A stretch of 62,210 nucleotides of DNA from Paludibacter sp. (GTDB taxonomy: Bacteria; Bacteroidota; Bacteroidia; Bacteroidales; Paludibacteraceae): NCBI GenBank assembly GCA_010365115.1, contig JAAFGX010000014.1, positions 1-62,210 of the forward strand, given 5' to 3'. The notes below the pieces were generated by a model. It had not been told where the DNA came from. It saw only the letters and a list, made by a program, of their open reading frames with translations, and did not search any database. The translations under genes were made by a program, and so were the position numbers. Of the stretch, positions 1 to 7,145 are shown in pieces. Every line of letters starts with the position of its first letter. Positions within the stretch are counted from its first letter, which is position 1.

Positions 1-2
1 AT

Positions 3-470
3 ATGGAATTGCCGTTGGGTTTCAGCTTAAATGCAGCTGCTACCTTAAAACTGAAAGCCACCCAACTAAGCAATTTTGCCGAAGGCACGAAAGTATATCT
101 GCTTGATAAAGTAGCCGTTACACAAACCGAGTTGCTACCCGAAACCGAGTATAGTTTCAGTACAACTGCTCCAACTGTCAACAACGAAAGTCGTTTCAGT
201 ATTTTGTTTAAAGCACCAAGTGTTAACACAGGTGTTGCAACTCCAGCAAACGAAGCTGTTTCGGTATTTGTAAATGCACAAAACGAAATAGTAATTTTGG
301 CTCCTGAGAATGCAATATATTCCGTTTATAATGCATTAGGTCAAAAGTTGCTTGCCAATCGTATTACATCAAGTAAAACTATGATTAGAAACTCATTGAA
401 GTCAGGAGTGTATTTTGTAACTGTAAATAATGGAATGTCAAATAACACTCAGAAAGTAATAGTTAAATAA
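3..470 (+). CDS. C-terminal part of a T9SS-exported protein (type A sorting domain)
   Basis: The reading frame is open to the left edge of the window, so this is very likely the 3' end of a longer gene; the ATG at position 3 is probably internal. The last ~60 residues look like a T9SS type A sorting domain: beta-strand pattern around IYSVYNALGQKL, then SGVYFVTV and a terminal QKVIVK. In this family the domain directs passage through the outer membrane by the type IX system and is then cleaved. The preceding ~90 residues have the beta-rich look of an adhesin or autotransporter-like stalk. The passenger function cannot be judged from this fragment. The small gene at 479 follows after 8 nt and may be co-transcribed. 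Confidence 0.8.
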   Translation: MELPLGFSLNAAATLKLKATQLSNFAEGTKVYLLDKVAVTQTELLPETEYSFSTTAPTVNNESRFSILFKAPSVNTGVATPANEAVSVFVNAQNEIVILAPENAIYSVYNALGQKLLANRITSSKTMIRNSLKSGVYFVTVNNGMSNNTQKVIVK

Positions 471-478
471 CCACTGCC

Positions 479-643
479 ATGAACGAAAAAAAAGAATATA
501 CAGCACCCGCTATTGAGATAATAGAATTGGATAACGAAATTTCATTAGCACTTGAATCGAATCCACCTATTGGACCGGGCGAAACAGGCTTATTAGCTCC
601 AGAATACTTAAAGAATGATCCATTTAAAAATCAGAATACTTAA
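479..643 (+). CDS. Small 54-aa conserved-looking protein downstream of T9SS gene
   Basis: A 54-codon ATG-to-TAA frame starts 8 nt after the stop of the T9SS cargo gene. The product begins MNEKKEYTAPAIEIIELDNE, continues ISLALESNPPIGPGE and ends rich in Asn, Lys and Asp. There is no signal peptide or membrane segment. From memory, small proteins with a K-x-Y-x-x-P-x-I-E start, a hydrophobic I-E-L-D core and a PPxGPGE motif recur after exported-protein genes in Bacteroidales, but I know of no assigned function. The length and leader-then-Pro/Gly layout recall precursor peptides, but no processing enzyme is nearby. Coding status is supported by position, composition and the lack of any better frame. 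Confidence 0.6.
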   Translation: MNEKKEYTAPAIEIIELDNEISLALESNPPIGPGETGLLAPEYLKNDPFKNQNT

Positions 644-1041
644 GATATTGGTTGCTTAAAATAGTTCACTATCACTCTATTCGTTTTTTTAGGTCAGAGA
701 GAATGTTTGGTAATCCCAGGCATTCTTTCTTTTGTTATAATCAATTAAAATACATAAACAAGCAACGCATTACAATCTCAATCTTCAACTTTCCCGTAAA
801 AACCCTACAAATGTTTCGGGTCTCCTGCCCTTGTATGGGATGTGGTGGGTTGTTGTTTTTACAAATGCTTTACACGAAGTGCCCGAGACTTCGTATTCTT
901 TGGGTAATAGAATTGGTCACCTTCTGTTTGATTTTTTATTGGGTATCTACTATTTTTTGTTTTTATCTATTCTATTATTTTATTTACAATATATGATATA
1001 TCGATTATTATACATACATTTGTATTGAAATATCAATTGTT
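644..1041. other. Intergenic region with GGTCTCC repeat copy and hipB control region
   Basis: No convincing gene. Positions about 804-895 hold a diverged copy of the repeat family that is abundant at 3150-3440: ACAAATGTTTCGGGTCTCC, followed about 65 nt later by a partial inverse arm ending GTGCCCGAGACTTCG. The last ~100 nt are very AT-rich and contain the promoter and dyads in front of the HTH gene. Confidence 0.6.
995..1037 (+). promoter_or_regulatory. Promoter and dyads upstream of the HipB-like gene
   Basis: TACATTTG at 1015-1022 matches the Bacteroidetes -7 element TAnnTTTG and lies 20 nt before the ATG at 1042. It is bracketed by two small palindromes: GATATATC (995-1002) and ATTGA-AATA-TCAAT (1024-1037). 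Their placement around the promoter fits autorepression by the HTH protein encoded downstream, as is usual for antitoxins; this is inference. Confidence 0.5.
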
Positions 1042-1419
1042 ATGAAGTCAAAAGGAACAAGCTACAATCAAAAACAGAAGAATATCCTTGCCACATTAGG
1101 CGAGAATATAAAATTAGCCCGTTTGCGTCGGAAGCTATCCATTCGTTCTATGGCCGAACGAGCCGGCATTGCAACATCGACCTTAGGAAGTGTAGAAGAT
1201 GGCTCTCCATCGGTTTCGCTTGGGATCTATTTGCAAGTATTATCTGTTTTACGCCTCGAAGATGATGTATTGTTGATAGCTGATAAGGATCCGCTAGGCA
1301 GGCAAATTCAGGATGCCGGACTGATAGTAAAAAAAAGAGCTCCGAAAACCAAAAAGACAGTATCAGCTATTGATCATGTAATTGATAAAGGGAATTCTGA
1401 AAAACCTAAATTTGACTAA
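1042..1419 (+). CDS. HipB-like XRE-family HTH protein, putative antitoxin
   Basis: A 125-aa cytoplasmic DNA-binding protein. Residues ~14-70 form a helix-turn-helix of the XRE/Cro type (LGENIKLARLRRKLSIRSMAERAGIATSTLGSVEDG is the clear part), followed by a basic tail (KKRAPKTKKT). It lies 100 nt before a HipA-family kinase, the standard antitoxin-toxin order; HipB-type proteins bind operator dyads in their own promoter and neutralise HipA. Palindromes around the -7 element immediately upstream fit this. The spacer to hipA is longer than usual and is occupied by a repeat. Family assignment is firm; the antitoxin role is inferred from context. Confidence 0.8.
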   Translation: MKSKGTSYNQKQKNILATLGENIKLARLRRKLSIRSMAERAGIATSTLGSVEDGSPSVSLGIYLQVLSVLRLEDDVLLIADKDPLGRQIQDAGLIVKKRAPKTKKTVSAIDHVIDKGNSEKPKFD

Positions 1420-1439
1420 TGCATTATGAAACGAGCATC

Positions 1440-1507
1440 GATAAATGTTCTTGGTTCTTTTGCCTAACATCTTGGCTCTTGACTCTTGATTCTTGATTCT
1501 TGGCTCT
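1440..1507. repeat. Iterated CTTGGCTCTTGACTCTTGATT word repeat
   Basis: The spacer between the HTH gene and hipA contains TGTTCTTGGTTCTTTTG and then CTTGGCTCTTGACTCTTGAT, TCTTGATTCTTGGCTC. The same words recur at 48172-48255 and, with both orientations facing each other, at 21050-21230. This is an intergenic simple-word repeat, not coding, and it separates the two genes of a likely operon. Confidence 0.7.
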
Positions 1508-1519
1508 AAAAATCTAAAC

Positions 1520-2776
1520 ATGAAACAGAATAAGGAAAAAGAAATACTTGTGTATGCCGATTGGTATTTGCTCAATTCACCTCAATTGATAGGAAAATTA
1601 TATTTTACTTCACTTCGGGGCAAAGCTGTGTATTCTTTTGAATATGAAAATGAATGGATAAAAACGGGCATCTCTATAGATCCGGAGTTGCCTCTTTTCT
1701 CAGGATTACATTATGCGCTTTCAAATGAAAATTTTGGTATTTTCAAAGATTCATCGCCTGACAGATGGGGGCAATTATTGATGAAACGTAGGGAAATACT
1801 TTTATCTAAAATAGAGAAAACAGAAGCTCTGACTTTAGTTGGAATTGATTTTTTACTGGGTGTGCATGACAGTCATCGTATGGGTGGACTGAGGTTTAAA
1901 GAAAGTGCAGACGGTGAATTTCTGAGTAACGACCAAAGGTTGGCAGCTCCACCTTGGACTTCATTAAGGGATCTTGAATATGCAGTTGAACAATACGAAA
2001 AAAATGCTGACGCACTAGATGAGGCTTCATTGAAATGGATTAATCAGCTTATTGCTCCCGGATCATCATTGGGGGGAGCTCGTCCTAAAGCAGATGTTGT
2101 TGATACAAATGGAAAACAGTGGATCGCAAAATTCCCAAGCAAAAATGATGATACAGATGTAGGCTTGTGGGAAATGATTGTTCATGAACTAGCCATTCAA
2201 GCTAAAATTGCTGTTCCAAATGCCTTCATAAAGAAACTTGCCTCGCCGTATCATACTTTCTTGTCCCAACGCTTTGATAGAACTGAGGATAATAAGCGAA
2301 TTCACTTTGCCTCGGCCATGACGCTTTTGCAACAGACCGATGGTGCCGATGCAGATAATGGTGTAAGTTATTTGCATTTAGTTTCGTTCATAAAATCTGA
2401 ATGTGCAGATTCAACTGCAAATTTAGAAGAGCTTTTTCGGAGAGTGCTTTTTTCTGTTTGTGTTTCTAATACAGATGACCATTTACGAAATCATGGGTTT
2501 GTGTATATGGAAGATGGTTGGACTTTATCACCGGCGTACGATATGAATGCAAACGAAACGGGAACAGGATTAAAACTCAATATTGATGAGGTAGATAATT
2601 CATTGGATATTGATTTAGTTATGCGTACTGCTCCTTATTATTTACTATCCGATAATCGTGCTGAAGAAATAAAAGCTGAAGTCCTAAAAGCAGTTTCTTC
2701 CTGGCGAGGAGTAGCTGCAAAGTATAAAGTTTCACCTTCCGGAATCGAACGGAAAGCAAGGGCTTTTCGGGTTTAA
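1520..2776 (+). CDS. HipA-family serine/threonine kinase toxin
   Basis: 418 aa from ATG 1520; a TTG 27 nt upstream in the same frame lies inside a repeat and is rejected. HipA-family kinases phosphorylate translation components (glutamyl-tRNA synthetase in E. coli HipA) and induce growth arrest. Residues ~1-130 correspond to the N-terminal HipA domain and ~180-400 to the kinase domain. The glycine-rich loop SSLGGARPK lies at 182-190, a lysine in WIAKFPSK at ~204, the catalytic-loop equivalent NTDDHLRNHG at 317-326, and the metal-binding SPAYD at 337-341. All key motifs are present, so it looks active. The partner HTH gene lies upstream and an unknown 113-aa gene starts 9 nt downstream. Substrate cannot be deduced. 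Confidence 0.88.
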   Translation: MKQNKEKEILVYADWYLLNSPQLIGKLYFTSLRGKAVYSFEYENEWIKTGISIDPELPLFSGLHYALSNENFGIFKDSSPDRWGQLLMKRREILLSKIEKTEALTLVGIDFLLGVHDSHRMGGLRFKESADGEFLSNDQRLAAPPWTSLRDLEYAVEQYEKNADALDEASLKWINQLIAPGSSLGGARPKADVVDTNGKQWIAKFPSKNDDTDVGLWEMIVHELAIQAKIAVPNAFIKKLASPYHTFLSQRFDRTEDNKRIHFASAMTLLQQTDGADADNGVSYLHLVSFIKSECADSTANLEELFRRVLFSVCVSNTDDHLRNHGFVYMEDGWTLSPAYDMNANETGTGLKLNIDEVDNSLDIDLVMRTAPYYLLSDNRAEEIKAEVLKAVSSWRGVAAKYKVSPSGIERKARAFRV

Positions 2777-2785
2777 TTATTTGTA

Positions 2786-3127
2786 TTGATTGTCTTGAAA
2801 ACTATCCCCAAGTATAATATTAGTACCGAAATTTTGCTTTCACTGTATGACCATTTTATCAGTAATCACATGTTGACGCATGACTCCGCCCATTTTTCAG
2901 CGTCGGAATTTATGAACAAACATTCTATTTCTATTTATGGCAAAACTGAGGGTGGTGTAACTCGCGAAGATCTGGAGGCTGTTGCACATTGGAATGATAT
3001 TCAAGATTATAAGTCTTTAATTAAAATGGTTAGTACTGCTATTGCTAAATTTAAAGAATATGCGAAGGAATTAATTATCGACCAACATTTAATTGATAGT
3101 AATGAATCTGATTTTGTCAGGATGTAG
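2786..3127 (+). CDS. Hypothetical protein downstream of hipA
   Basis: A 113-aa frame starts 9 nt after the hipA stop, with no ATG near its beginning; TTG at 2786 or 2795 is the probable start. The product is mainly helical and mildly acidic, without signal peptide or membrane segments (motifs such as LLSLYDHFISNH, EFMNKHSISIYGKT, GGVTREDLEAVAHW). I do not recognise the family. The close spacing suggests co-transcription with hipBA, and it may be an accessory or third component, though it is clearly not the HipS-type N-terminal subdomain, because this HipA is full length. The non-ATG start keeps confidence modest. Confidence 0.55.
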   Translation: MIVLKTIPKYNISTEILLSLYDHFISNHMLTHDSAHFSASEFMNKHSISIYGKTEGGVTREDLEAVAHWNDIQDYKSLIKMVSTAIAKFKEYAKELIIDQHLIDSNESDFVRM

Positions 3128-3839
3128 TTGGAAAATGCTTATTTACGAATTCTACAGATATTAACGGTTCGCTGGCCTTACAAATGTTTCGGGTTTCCGA
3201 CCCTCCGCTGGGATCGTGGTTGTCGAGGTTGTTCCAAATGTTACAGGTCGCCGACCCTCGGGTGGGAGCATTGTGGGTTGATGTTTCTACAGATGTTAAC
3301 GAGTCGCCGACCCTCAAATGTGGAATCTCTACCAGAAATTTGAATACGCATTACCGCATGGTGTATTTAGGGTTGGAAACCCGAGATATTTGTAGATGTA
3401 TAATATCGAGATGTTTTATAGGGTCGGAGACCCGTAATATGGTTTTCAATCATTCAAAAATATCAAATCCATCCATAAATTCATCGAGTATAAAGTCGAT
3501 AATCATGGGTAGTTTTCCGAATAAGTGTTTAGTCTATGGTACAATTTATTTACTTTTGGCGATACCCATATTTTTTTTCGATGAAGTACTGTATGGTAAT
3601 AACATTCCGCTTTGGTTATATGGGATCCTTTGTTGATTTATATTTTTTTTGTACAAACTATAGCAAATAGCACATCTTCAGATTTTTATTTTCAAAAAAT
3701 ACACCCAAATAAACATAAGATTATCAAGCATTCTATTCAATTCACATTTCAATCCAACATTTTTTCTTAAAAATATCAAAAAACACTTGCATCTCCGATA
3801 AATTTACTCTATTTTCGTTGCAGATTTGAGCGTACGGTT
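3128..3839. repeat. Repeat-rich intergenic region: inverted GGTCTCCGACCC-type arms
   Basis: Forward arms of the form (T)ACA-x-ATGTT-xxx-GGTC(G/T)CCGACCC occur near 3152, 3180-3205, 3234-3262 and 3290-3316. Inverse arms occur near 3370-3395 (GGTTGGAAACCCGAGATATTTGTAG) and 3420-3440 (GGGTCGGAGACCCGTAATAT). The cluster can fold into a large hairpin. Any open frame across it is composed of repeat copies and is not considered a gene. From 3440 to 3839 the DNA is AT-rich with no gene seen; TATTTTCG near 3809 is a weak -7 candidate for the recombinase. Confidence 0.7.
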
Positions 3840-4721
3840 ATGATGAACGAATTTCTGCAATATTTACAGTATGAGAAGAATTACTCTTCTCATACTGTTT
3901 TGTCATATCAAACCGATCTGTTTCAATTTGCTCAATTTCTTGAGTATGCACCAGAACAGTTTGATCCCCGGCGAATTTCTTCTTCGCAAATTCAGCAATG
4001 GGTATTATCTCTGATGTCTGCCCAAATTTCGGCAAGAACTTTATCGAGGAAAATTTCTACACTTAAATCTTTTTGGCGTTTTTTATTGATTCGAGGTTAT
4101 GTTTCAAAGAATCCTACGTTAAAAATTATTTTACCTAAAACAAAGAAACCTATTCCTGCGTTTTTTAAGGAAATTGAGATGATCAATGTTTTGTCTCAAC
4201 CTTTTATACCTGAGAATTTCGAACCGGTTCGCAACCACCTGATACTTACAGTTTTTTATTTGACAGGTATTCGACTTTCAGAATTAATTAATATTAAAGA
4301 AACTGATATTGATTTAGTTGAAGGGAATTTGAAGGTGATAGGTAAGCGAAACAAACAGAGGATGATACCAATTGGTGATGATTTATGCAAAAATATAGAG
4401 CGCTATGTTTTTATTAGAAACCAGGAAGTGGAAATGCTTGAAGATTTTCTTTTTTTGAGGAAAAATGGTAAAAAAATGTATCCTAAGATGATATACGATA
4501 TTGTGCACAACAATATGACTGAAGTAAGCAGTTTGCACAAACGAAGCCCACATGTGCTTCGACATACCTTTGCAACCGGAATGCTTAACGGCGGGGCTGA
4601 AATTAATGCAGTAAAAGATTTGCTCGGACATAGTAGTCTGGCATCAACTCAGGTGTATACGCACACGAGTTTTGAAGAATTATACAATATATATAAACAA
4701 GCTCATCCACGAGCAAAATAA
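3840..4721 (+). CDS. Tyrosine recombinase of the XerC/XerD type
   Basis: 293 aa, the usual length for Xer recombinases. The start is an ATGATG pair, so 3843 is equally possible. Residues ~1-85 form the SAM-like N-terminal core-binding domain (FLQYLQYEKNYSSHTVLSYQ) and the remainder the catalytic domain. Visible active-site elements are the first Arg in LTGIRLSEL, HVLRHTF (H-x-x-R), LLGHSSL (His/Trp position) and the nucleophile Tyr in STQVYTH. Xer enzymes resolve chromosome dimers at dif, or act in phase variation and integration. Housekeeping neighbours and lack of element genes favour a chromosomal Xer role. The stop is 14 nt from the hibernation factor gene, so the two probably form an operon. 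Confidence 0.88.
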   Translation: MMNEFLQYLQYEKNYSSHTVLSYQTDLFQFAQFLEYAPEQFDPRRISSSQIQQWVLSLMSAQISARTLSRKISTLKSFWRFLLIRGYVSKNPTLKIILPKTKKPIPAFFKEIEMINVLSQPFIPENFEPVRNHLILTVFYLTGIRLSELINIKETDIDLVEGNLKVIGKRNKQRMIPIGDDLCKNIERYVFIRNQEVEMLEDFLFLRKNGKKMYPKMIYDIVHNNMTEVSSLHKRSPHVLRHTFATGMLNGGAEINAVKDLLGHSSLASTQVYTHTSFEELYNIYKQAHPRAK

Positions 4722-4724
4722 AAA

Positions 4725-4730
4725 AGGAGG
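4725..4730 (+). promoter_or_regulatory. Strong Shine-Dalgarno sequence before the hibernation factor gene
   Basis: AGGAGG lies 5 nt before ATG 4736, immediately after the recombinase stop. Such a canonical site is unusual in Bacteroidetes, where most genes in this window lack one, and suggests efficient or regulated translation of the downstream gene. Confidence 0.6.
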
Positions 4731-4735
4731 CAATT

Positions 4736-5035
4736 ATGAAACTAAGGATTCAATCCATCAACTTTGATGCAACTACGGCGTTGGAATCTTACATCAACAA
4801 AAAAATGTTGAAGTTAGAAAAAATTTTTGATGAAATATTAAACGTAGAAGTGTATTTAAAGGTAGTAAAACCCGAATCGGCCACCAATAAGGAAGCTGAA
4901 ATTAAAGTATCAATACCAAATGTAGATTTTTTTGCTTCAAAAACATGTGACTCTTTCGAAGAGGCTGTAGACCTAACTCTCGAAGCGTTAGACAAGCAAA
5001 TAAAGAAATACAAAGAAAAAGCATCTAAAAAATAA
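4736..5035 (+). CDS. hpf: Ribosome hibernation promoting factor (HPF/RaiA family)
   Basis: 99 aa, the size of short HPF/YfiA-type proteins. It has the beta-alpha-beta-beta-beta-alpha pattern: IQSINFDATTALESYINKKM, then VEVYLKVV, EAEIKVSIPNVDFFAS, and the C-terminal helix FEEAVDLTLEALDKQIKKYK followed by a Lys-rich tail. The family binds the decoding centre of the 30S subunit and keeps ribosomes inactive in stationary phase. The gene follows the Xer recombinase with a 14-nt gap and has an unusually good AGGAGG site. A terminator-like hairpin lies at 5084-5119. Confidence 0.88.
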   Translation: MKLRIQSINFDATTALESYINKKMLKLEKIFDEILNVEVYLKVVKPESATNKEAEIKVSIPNVDFFASKTCDSFEEAVDLTLEALDKQIKKYKEKASKK

Positions 5036-5052
5036 AATATTACGAGAAATGT

Positions 5053-5082
5053 TTTGTAGTCCAAAATATATTCGTACATTTG
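5053..5082 (+). promoter_or_regulatory. Bacteroidetes promoter upstream of the tRNA cluster
   Basis: TTTG at 5053-5056 and TACATTTG at 5075-5082 are separated by 18 nt, a good match to the -33/-7 pair. The promoter points at tRNA-Thr at 5150, but the GC-stem hairpin at 5084 begins immediately after the -7 element. Confidence 0.65.
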
Positions 5083-5083
5083 C

Positions 5084-5119
5084 AAGCCGTTTGAATAGCA
5101 GTATTTAAACGGCTTTTTC
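5084..5119 (+). terminator. Hairpin plus T-tract between hpf and tRNA-Thr
   Basis: AAGCCGTTT (5084-5092) pairs with AAACGGCTT (5107-5115) around a 14-nt loop, and the 3' arm runs into a short T tract. It would terminate hpf transcripts. Because it also sits at the start of the transcript made from the promoter at 5053-5082, it may act as an early attenuator or a 5' stem. Confidence 0.55.
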
Positions 5120-5149
5120 AACGGTAAAAGCCTTATAAAATAGCACATT

Positions 5150-5223
5150 GCCTCTTTAGCTCAGTTGGCCAGAGCACGTGATTTGTAATCTCGGGGTCGT
5201 TGGTTCGAATCCGACAAGAGGCT
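5150..5223 (+). tRNA. tRNA-Thr (anticodon TGT)
   Basis: Full cloverleaf: acceptor GCCTCTT pairs with AAGAGGC, D-arm AGCTCAGTTGGCCAGAGC, anticodon loop TTTGTAA giving TGT, and T-arm GTTGGTTCGAATCCGAC. The anticodon stem has one T-T mismatch. CCA is not encoded. Confidence 0.93.
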
Positions 5224-5230
5224 CAAAAAC

Positions 5231-5304
5231 AATTCATAATGCAAAATTCATAATGCATAATATCCAAAAGTGGAGTCATTATGCATTATAAATTATGAAT
5301 TTTA
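5231..5304. repeat. AT-rich inverted word repeat (AATTCATAATGC)
   Basis: The spacer between tRNA-Thr and tRNA-Tyr consists of AATTCATAATGC words on the left and their complement ATTATGCATTATAAATTATGAATT on the right, around an ~16-nt centre. It would fold into a long A/T stem. It has the same design as spacers 5403-5474 and 6991-7047, with different words. Confidence 0.7.
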
Positions 5305-5316
5305 AATTAAAAAAAT

Positions 5317-5399
5317 GGGTAGTTACCAAAGTGGCCAACTGGGGCTGACTGTAACTCAGCTGTCTTTCGACTTCGGAGGTTCGAATCCTTCACTGCCCA
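5317..5399 (+). tRNA. tRNA-Tyr (anticodon GTA)
   Basis: 83-nt class II tRNA. Acceptor GGGTAGT pairs with ACTGCCC (one G-T pair), anticodon loop CTGTAAC gives GTA, there is a long variable arm (TGTCTTTCGACTTCG region), and the T-arm is GGTTCGAATCC. Confidence 0.93.
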
Positions 5400-5402
5400 C
5401 AA

Positions 5403-5474
5403 CATTTACCATTTCACAATCTACCATTTACCATTTTTTAAATAGTAAATAGTAAATGAAAAAATAGTAAATGA
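5403..5474. repeat. Inverted word repeat (CATTTACCATTT / AAATAGTAAATG)
   Basis: ACATTTACCATTTCACAATC and ATTTACCATTT on the left face AAATAGTAAATAGTAAATG on the right. This fills the spacer between tRNA-Tyr and tRNA-Gly with a potential long hairpin. Confidence 0.65.
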
Positions 5475-5479
5475 ATTTT

Positions 5480-5552
5480 GCGAAAGTAGCTCAGTTGATA
5501 GAGCATTAGCCTTCCAAGCTGAGGGTCGCGGGTTTGAGTCCCGTCTTTCGCT
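5480..5552 (+). tRNA. tRNA-Gly (anticodon TCC)
   Basis: 73-nt cloverleaf: acceptor GCGAAAG pairs with CTTTCGC, anticodon loop CTTCCAA gives TCC, T-arm GCGGGTTTGAGTCCCGT. The 17 nt at its 3' end (5537-5553) are duplicated exactly at 5609-5625. Confidence 0.93.
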
Positions 5553-5625
5553 CATAATGCGAGGCGCAAGTCAGCCGGGACGAAAAGTTTATCCCGACGA
5601 AGTCGGGAAGTCCCGTCTTTCGCTC
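5553..5625 (+). repeat. tRNA-Gly 3'-end duplication with TCCCGA hairpin
   Basis: The 17-mer AGTCCCGTCTTTCGCTC that ends tRNA-Gly recurs at 5609-5625, 72 nt downstream, close to one tRNA length. Between the copies is a hairpin TCCCGA-CGAAG-TCGGGA (5592-5608). It may be an old tRNA duplication whose body was replaced by a palindromic element, or an attachment-site remnant. Confidence 0.6.
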
Positions 5626-5667
5626 CAAAATGGAAAAGTAATCCGAAAGGATTTGTAAACCATTTTT

Positions 5668-5739
<72 letters not shown>

Positions 5740-5795
5740 CAACTTTGTAAGCTTTTATAAAACATATAAATTAATTATTAAATAATCTTTGAGTT

Positions 5796-6983
5796 ATGGC
5801 AAAAGAAAAATTTGACAGGTCAAAACCTCACGTAAACGTAGGTACCATTGGTCACGTTGACCACGGTAAAACTACCTTGACCGCTGCAATTACAACTGTA
5901 CTTGCAAAAAAAGGACTTTCTGAAATGCGTTCGTTCGATTCTATCGATAATGCTCCTGAAGAAAAAGAACGTGGTATTACAATTAACACTGCTCACGTAG
6001 AATATCAAACAGCTTTACGTCACTATGCGCACGTTGACTGTCCGGGTCACGCCGACTACGTTAAGAACATGGTAACTGGTGCTGCTCAAATGGACGGTGC
6101 TATCATTGTAGTTGCTGCAACTGATGGTCCAATGCCACAAACCCGCGAGCACATTCTTTTGGCTCGTCAGGTAAACGTACCTCGTATCGTTGTTTTTATG
6201 AACAAATGCGATATGGTTGATGACGAAGAAATGTTGGAATTAGTAGAAATGGAAATGCGCGAATTGCTTTCTTTCTATGATTTCGATGGCGACAATACAC
6301 CAATTATCCGTGGTTCAGCTCTTGGAGGCTTGAATGGCGTTCCAGAATGGGAAGATAAAATCATGGAATTGATGGATGCTGTAGATACCTGGATTTTATT
6401 GCCAGAACGTGCAGTTGACAAACCTTTCTTGATGCCGGTTGAAGATGTTTTCTCGATCACAGGTCGTGGAACAGTTGCTACAGGTCGTATCGAAACAGGA
6501 AAAATCAAAACTGGTGAAGAAGTTCAAATCATTGGTTTAGGTCAGGGATCAAAAAAATCAGTTGTTACAGGTGTTGAAATGTTCCGTAAGATTTTGGATG
6601 ATGGTCAAGCTGGTGACAACGTAGGTTTGTTGCTTCGTGGTATCGATAAAGAAGAAATTAAACGTGGTATGGTTATTACCCACCCTGGGAAAGTAACTCC
6701 TCATACTACTTTTAAAGCTGCTGCTTATATCTTGAAAAAAGAAGAAGGTGGTCGTCATACTCCATTCCACAACCGTTACCGTCCACAATTTTATATCCGT
6801 ACATTGGACGTTACAGGTGAAATCACTCTTCCGGAAGGAACTGAGATGGTAATGCCAGGTGATAACTTAGAATTGACAGTAACTTTAATCTATCCTGTAG
6901 CATGTAACGTAGGTTTACGTTTTGCAGTTCGTGAAGGCGGACGTACAGTAGGTTCTGGTCAAATTACTGAATTGTTAGACTAA
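5796..6983 (+). CDS. tuf: Elongation factor Tu
   Basis: 395 aa, full length. EF-Tu is the GTPase that delivers aminoacyl-tRNA to the ribosomal A site. GTPase motifs are clear: [10 protein letters not shown] (G1, residues ~19-28), RGITINTAH (switch I), [12 protein letters not shown] (G3), NKCDM (G4) and a conserved GSALG (G5). Domains II and III follow ([42 protein letters not shown]). The gene lies between tRNA-Thr and tRNA-Trp, upstream of secE-nusG, a typical Bacteroidetes arrangement. No sign of truncation. Confidence 0.99.
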   Translation: MAKEKFDRSKPHVNVGTIGHVDHGKTTLTAAITTVLAKKGLSEMRSFDSIDNAPEEKERGITINTAHVEYQTALRHYAHVDCPGHADYVKNMVTGAAQMDGAIIVVAATDGPMPQTREHILLARQVNVPRIVVFMNKCDMVDDEEMLELVEMEMRELLSFYDFDGDNTPIIRGSALGGLNGVPEWEDKIMELMDAVDTWILLPERAVDKPFLMPVEDVFSITGRGTVATGRIETGKIKTGEEVQIIGLGQGSKKSVVTGVEMFRKILDDGQAGDNVGLLLRGIDKEEIKRGMVITHPGKVTPHTTFKAAAYILKKEEGGRHTPFHNRYRPQFYIRTLDVTGEITLPEGTEMVMPGDNLELTVTLIYPVACNVGLRFAVREGGRTVGSGQITELLD

Positions 6984-6990
6984 AAATTCA

Positions 6991-7047
6991 GTTACGAGTT
7001 ACGAGTTACGAGTAAAATCTTGTAACTTGTAACTTGTAACTTTTAAC
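6991..7047. repeat. Inverted word repeat (GTTACGAGTTACGAG / CTTGTAACTTGTAAC)
   Basis: Three GTTACGA words face three TTGTAAC words in the tuf to tRNA-Trp spacer, giving a long potential stem followed by TTTTTTT. This stretch may also act as a tuf terminator or processing site. Confidence 0.65.
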
Positions 7048-7056
7048 TTTTTTTAT

Positions 7057-7129
7057 ACGGGCGTAGCTCAGTTGGTAGAGCACTGGTCTCCAAAACCAGG
7101 TGTCGGGAGTTCGAGTCTCTCTGCCCGTG
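7057..7129 (+). tRNA. tRNA-Trp (anticodon CCA)
   Basis: 73-nt cloverleaf: acceptor ACGGGCG pairs with TGCCCGT, anticodon stem CTGGT/ACCAG with loop CTCCAAA gives CCA, T-arm GGGAGTTCGAGTCTCTC. It lies 16 nt before secE. Confidence 0.94.
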
Positions 7130-7145
7130 CAAATTCTATTTATAT

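Noticed and set aside
652..1028. Open frames of 114 and 65 codons before hipB
   Set aside because: They overlap repeat copies and the AT-rich promoter region; composition is Phe/Tyr/Cys-rich and not gene-like.
1440..1507. Possible CRISPR-like array of short words
   Set aside because: No regular repeat-spacer alternation and no cas genes; the words are tandem and partly degenerate.
1363..1575. Minus-strand 70-codon frame across the hipB-hipA spacer
   Set aside because: It lies over a word repeat and two real genes; the amino acid pattern comes from the repeat.
3184..3636. 150-codon open frame
   Set aside because: It is made of GGTCTCCGACCC-type repeat copies and has no protein-like composition; judged an open frame by chance.
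3840..4721. Integrase of a mobile element
   Set aside because: Length and neighbours fit a Xer recombinase; no other element genes or clear att sites flank it, although repeats nearby keep the option open.
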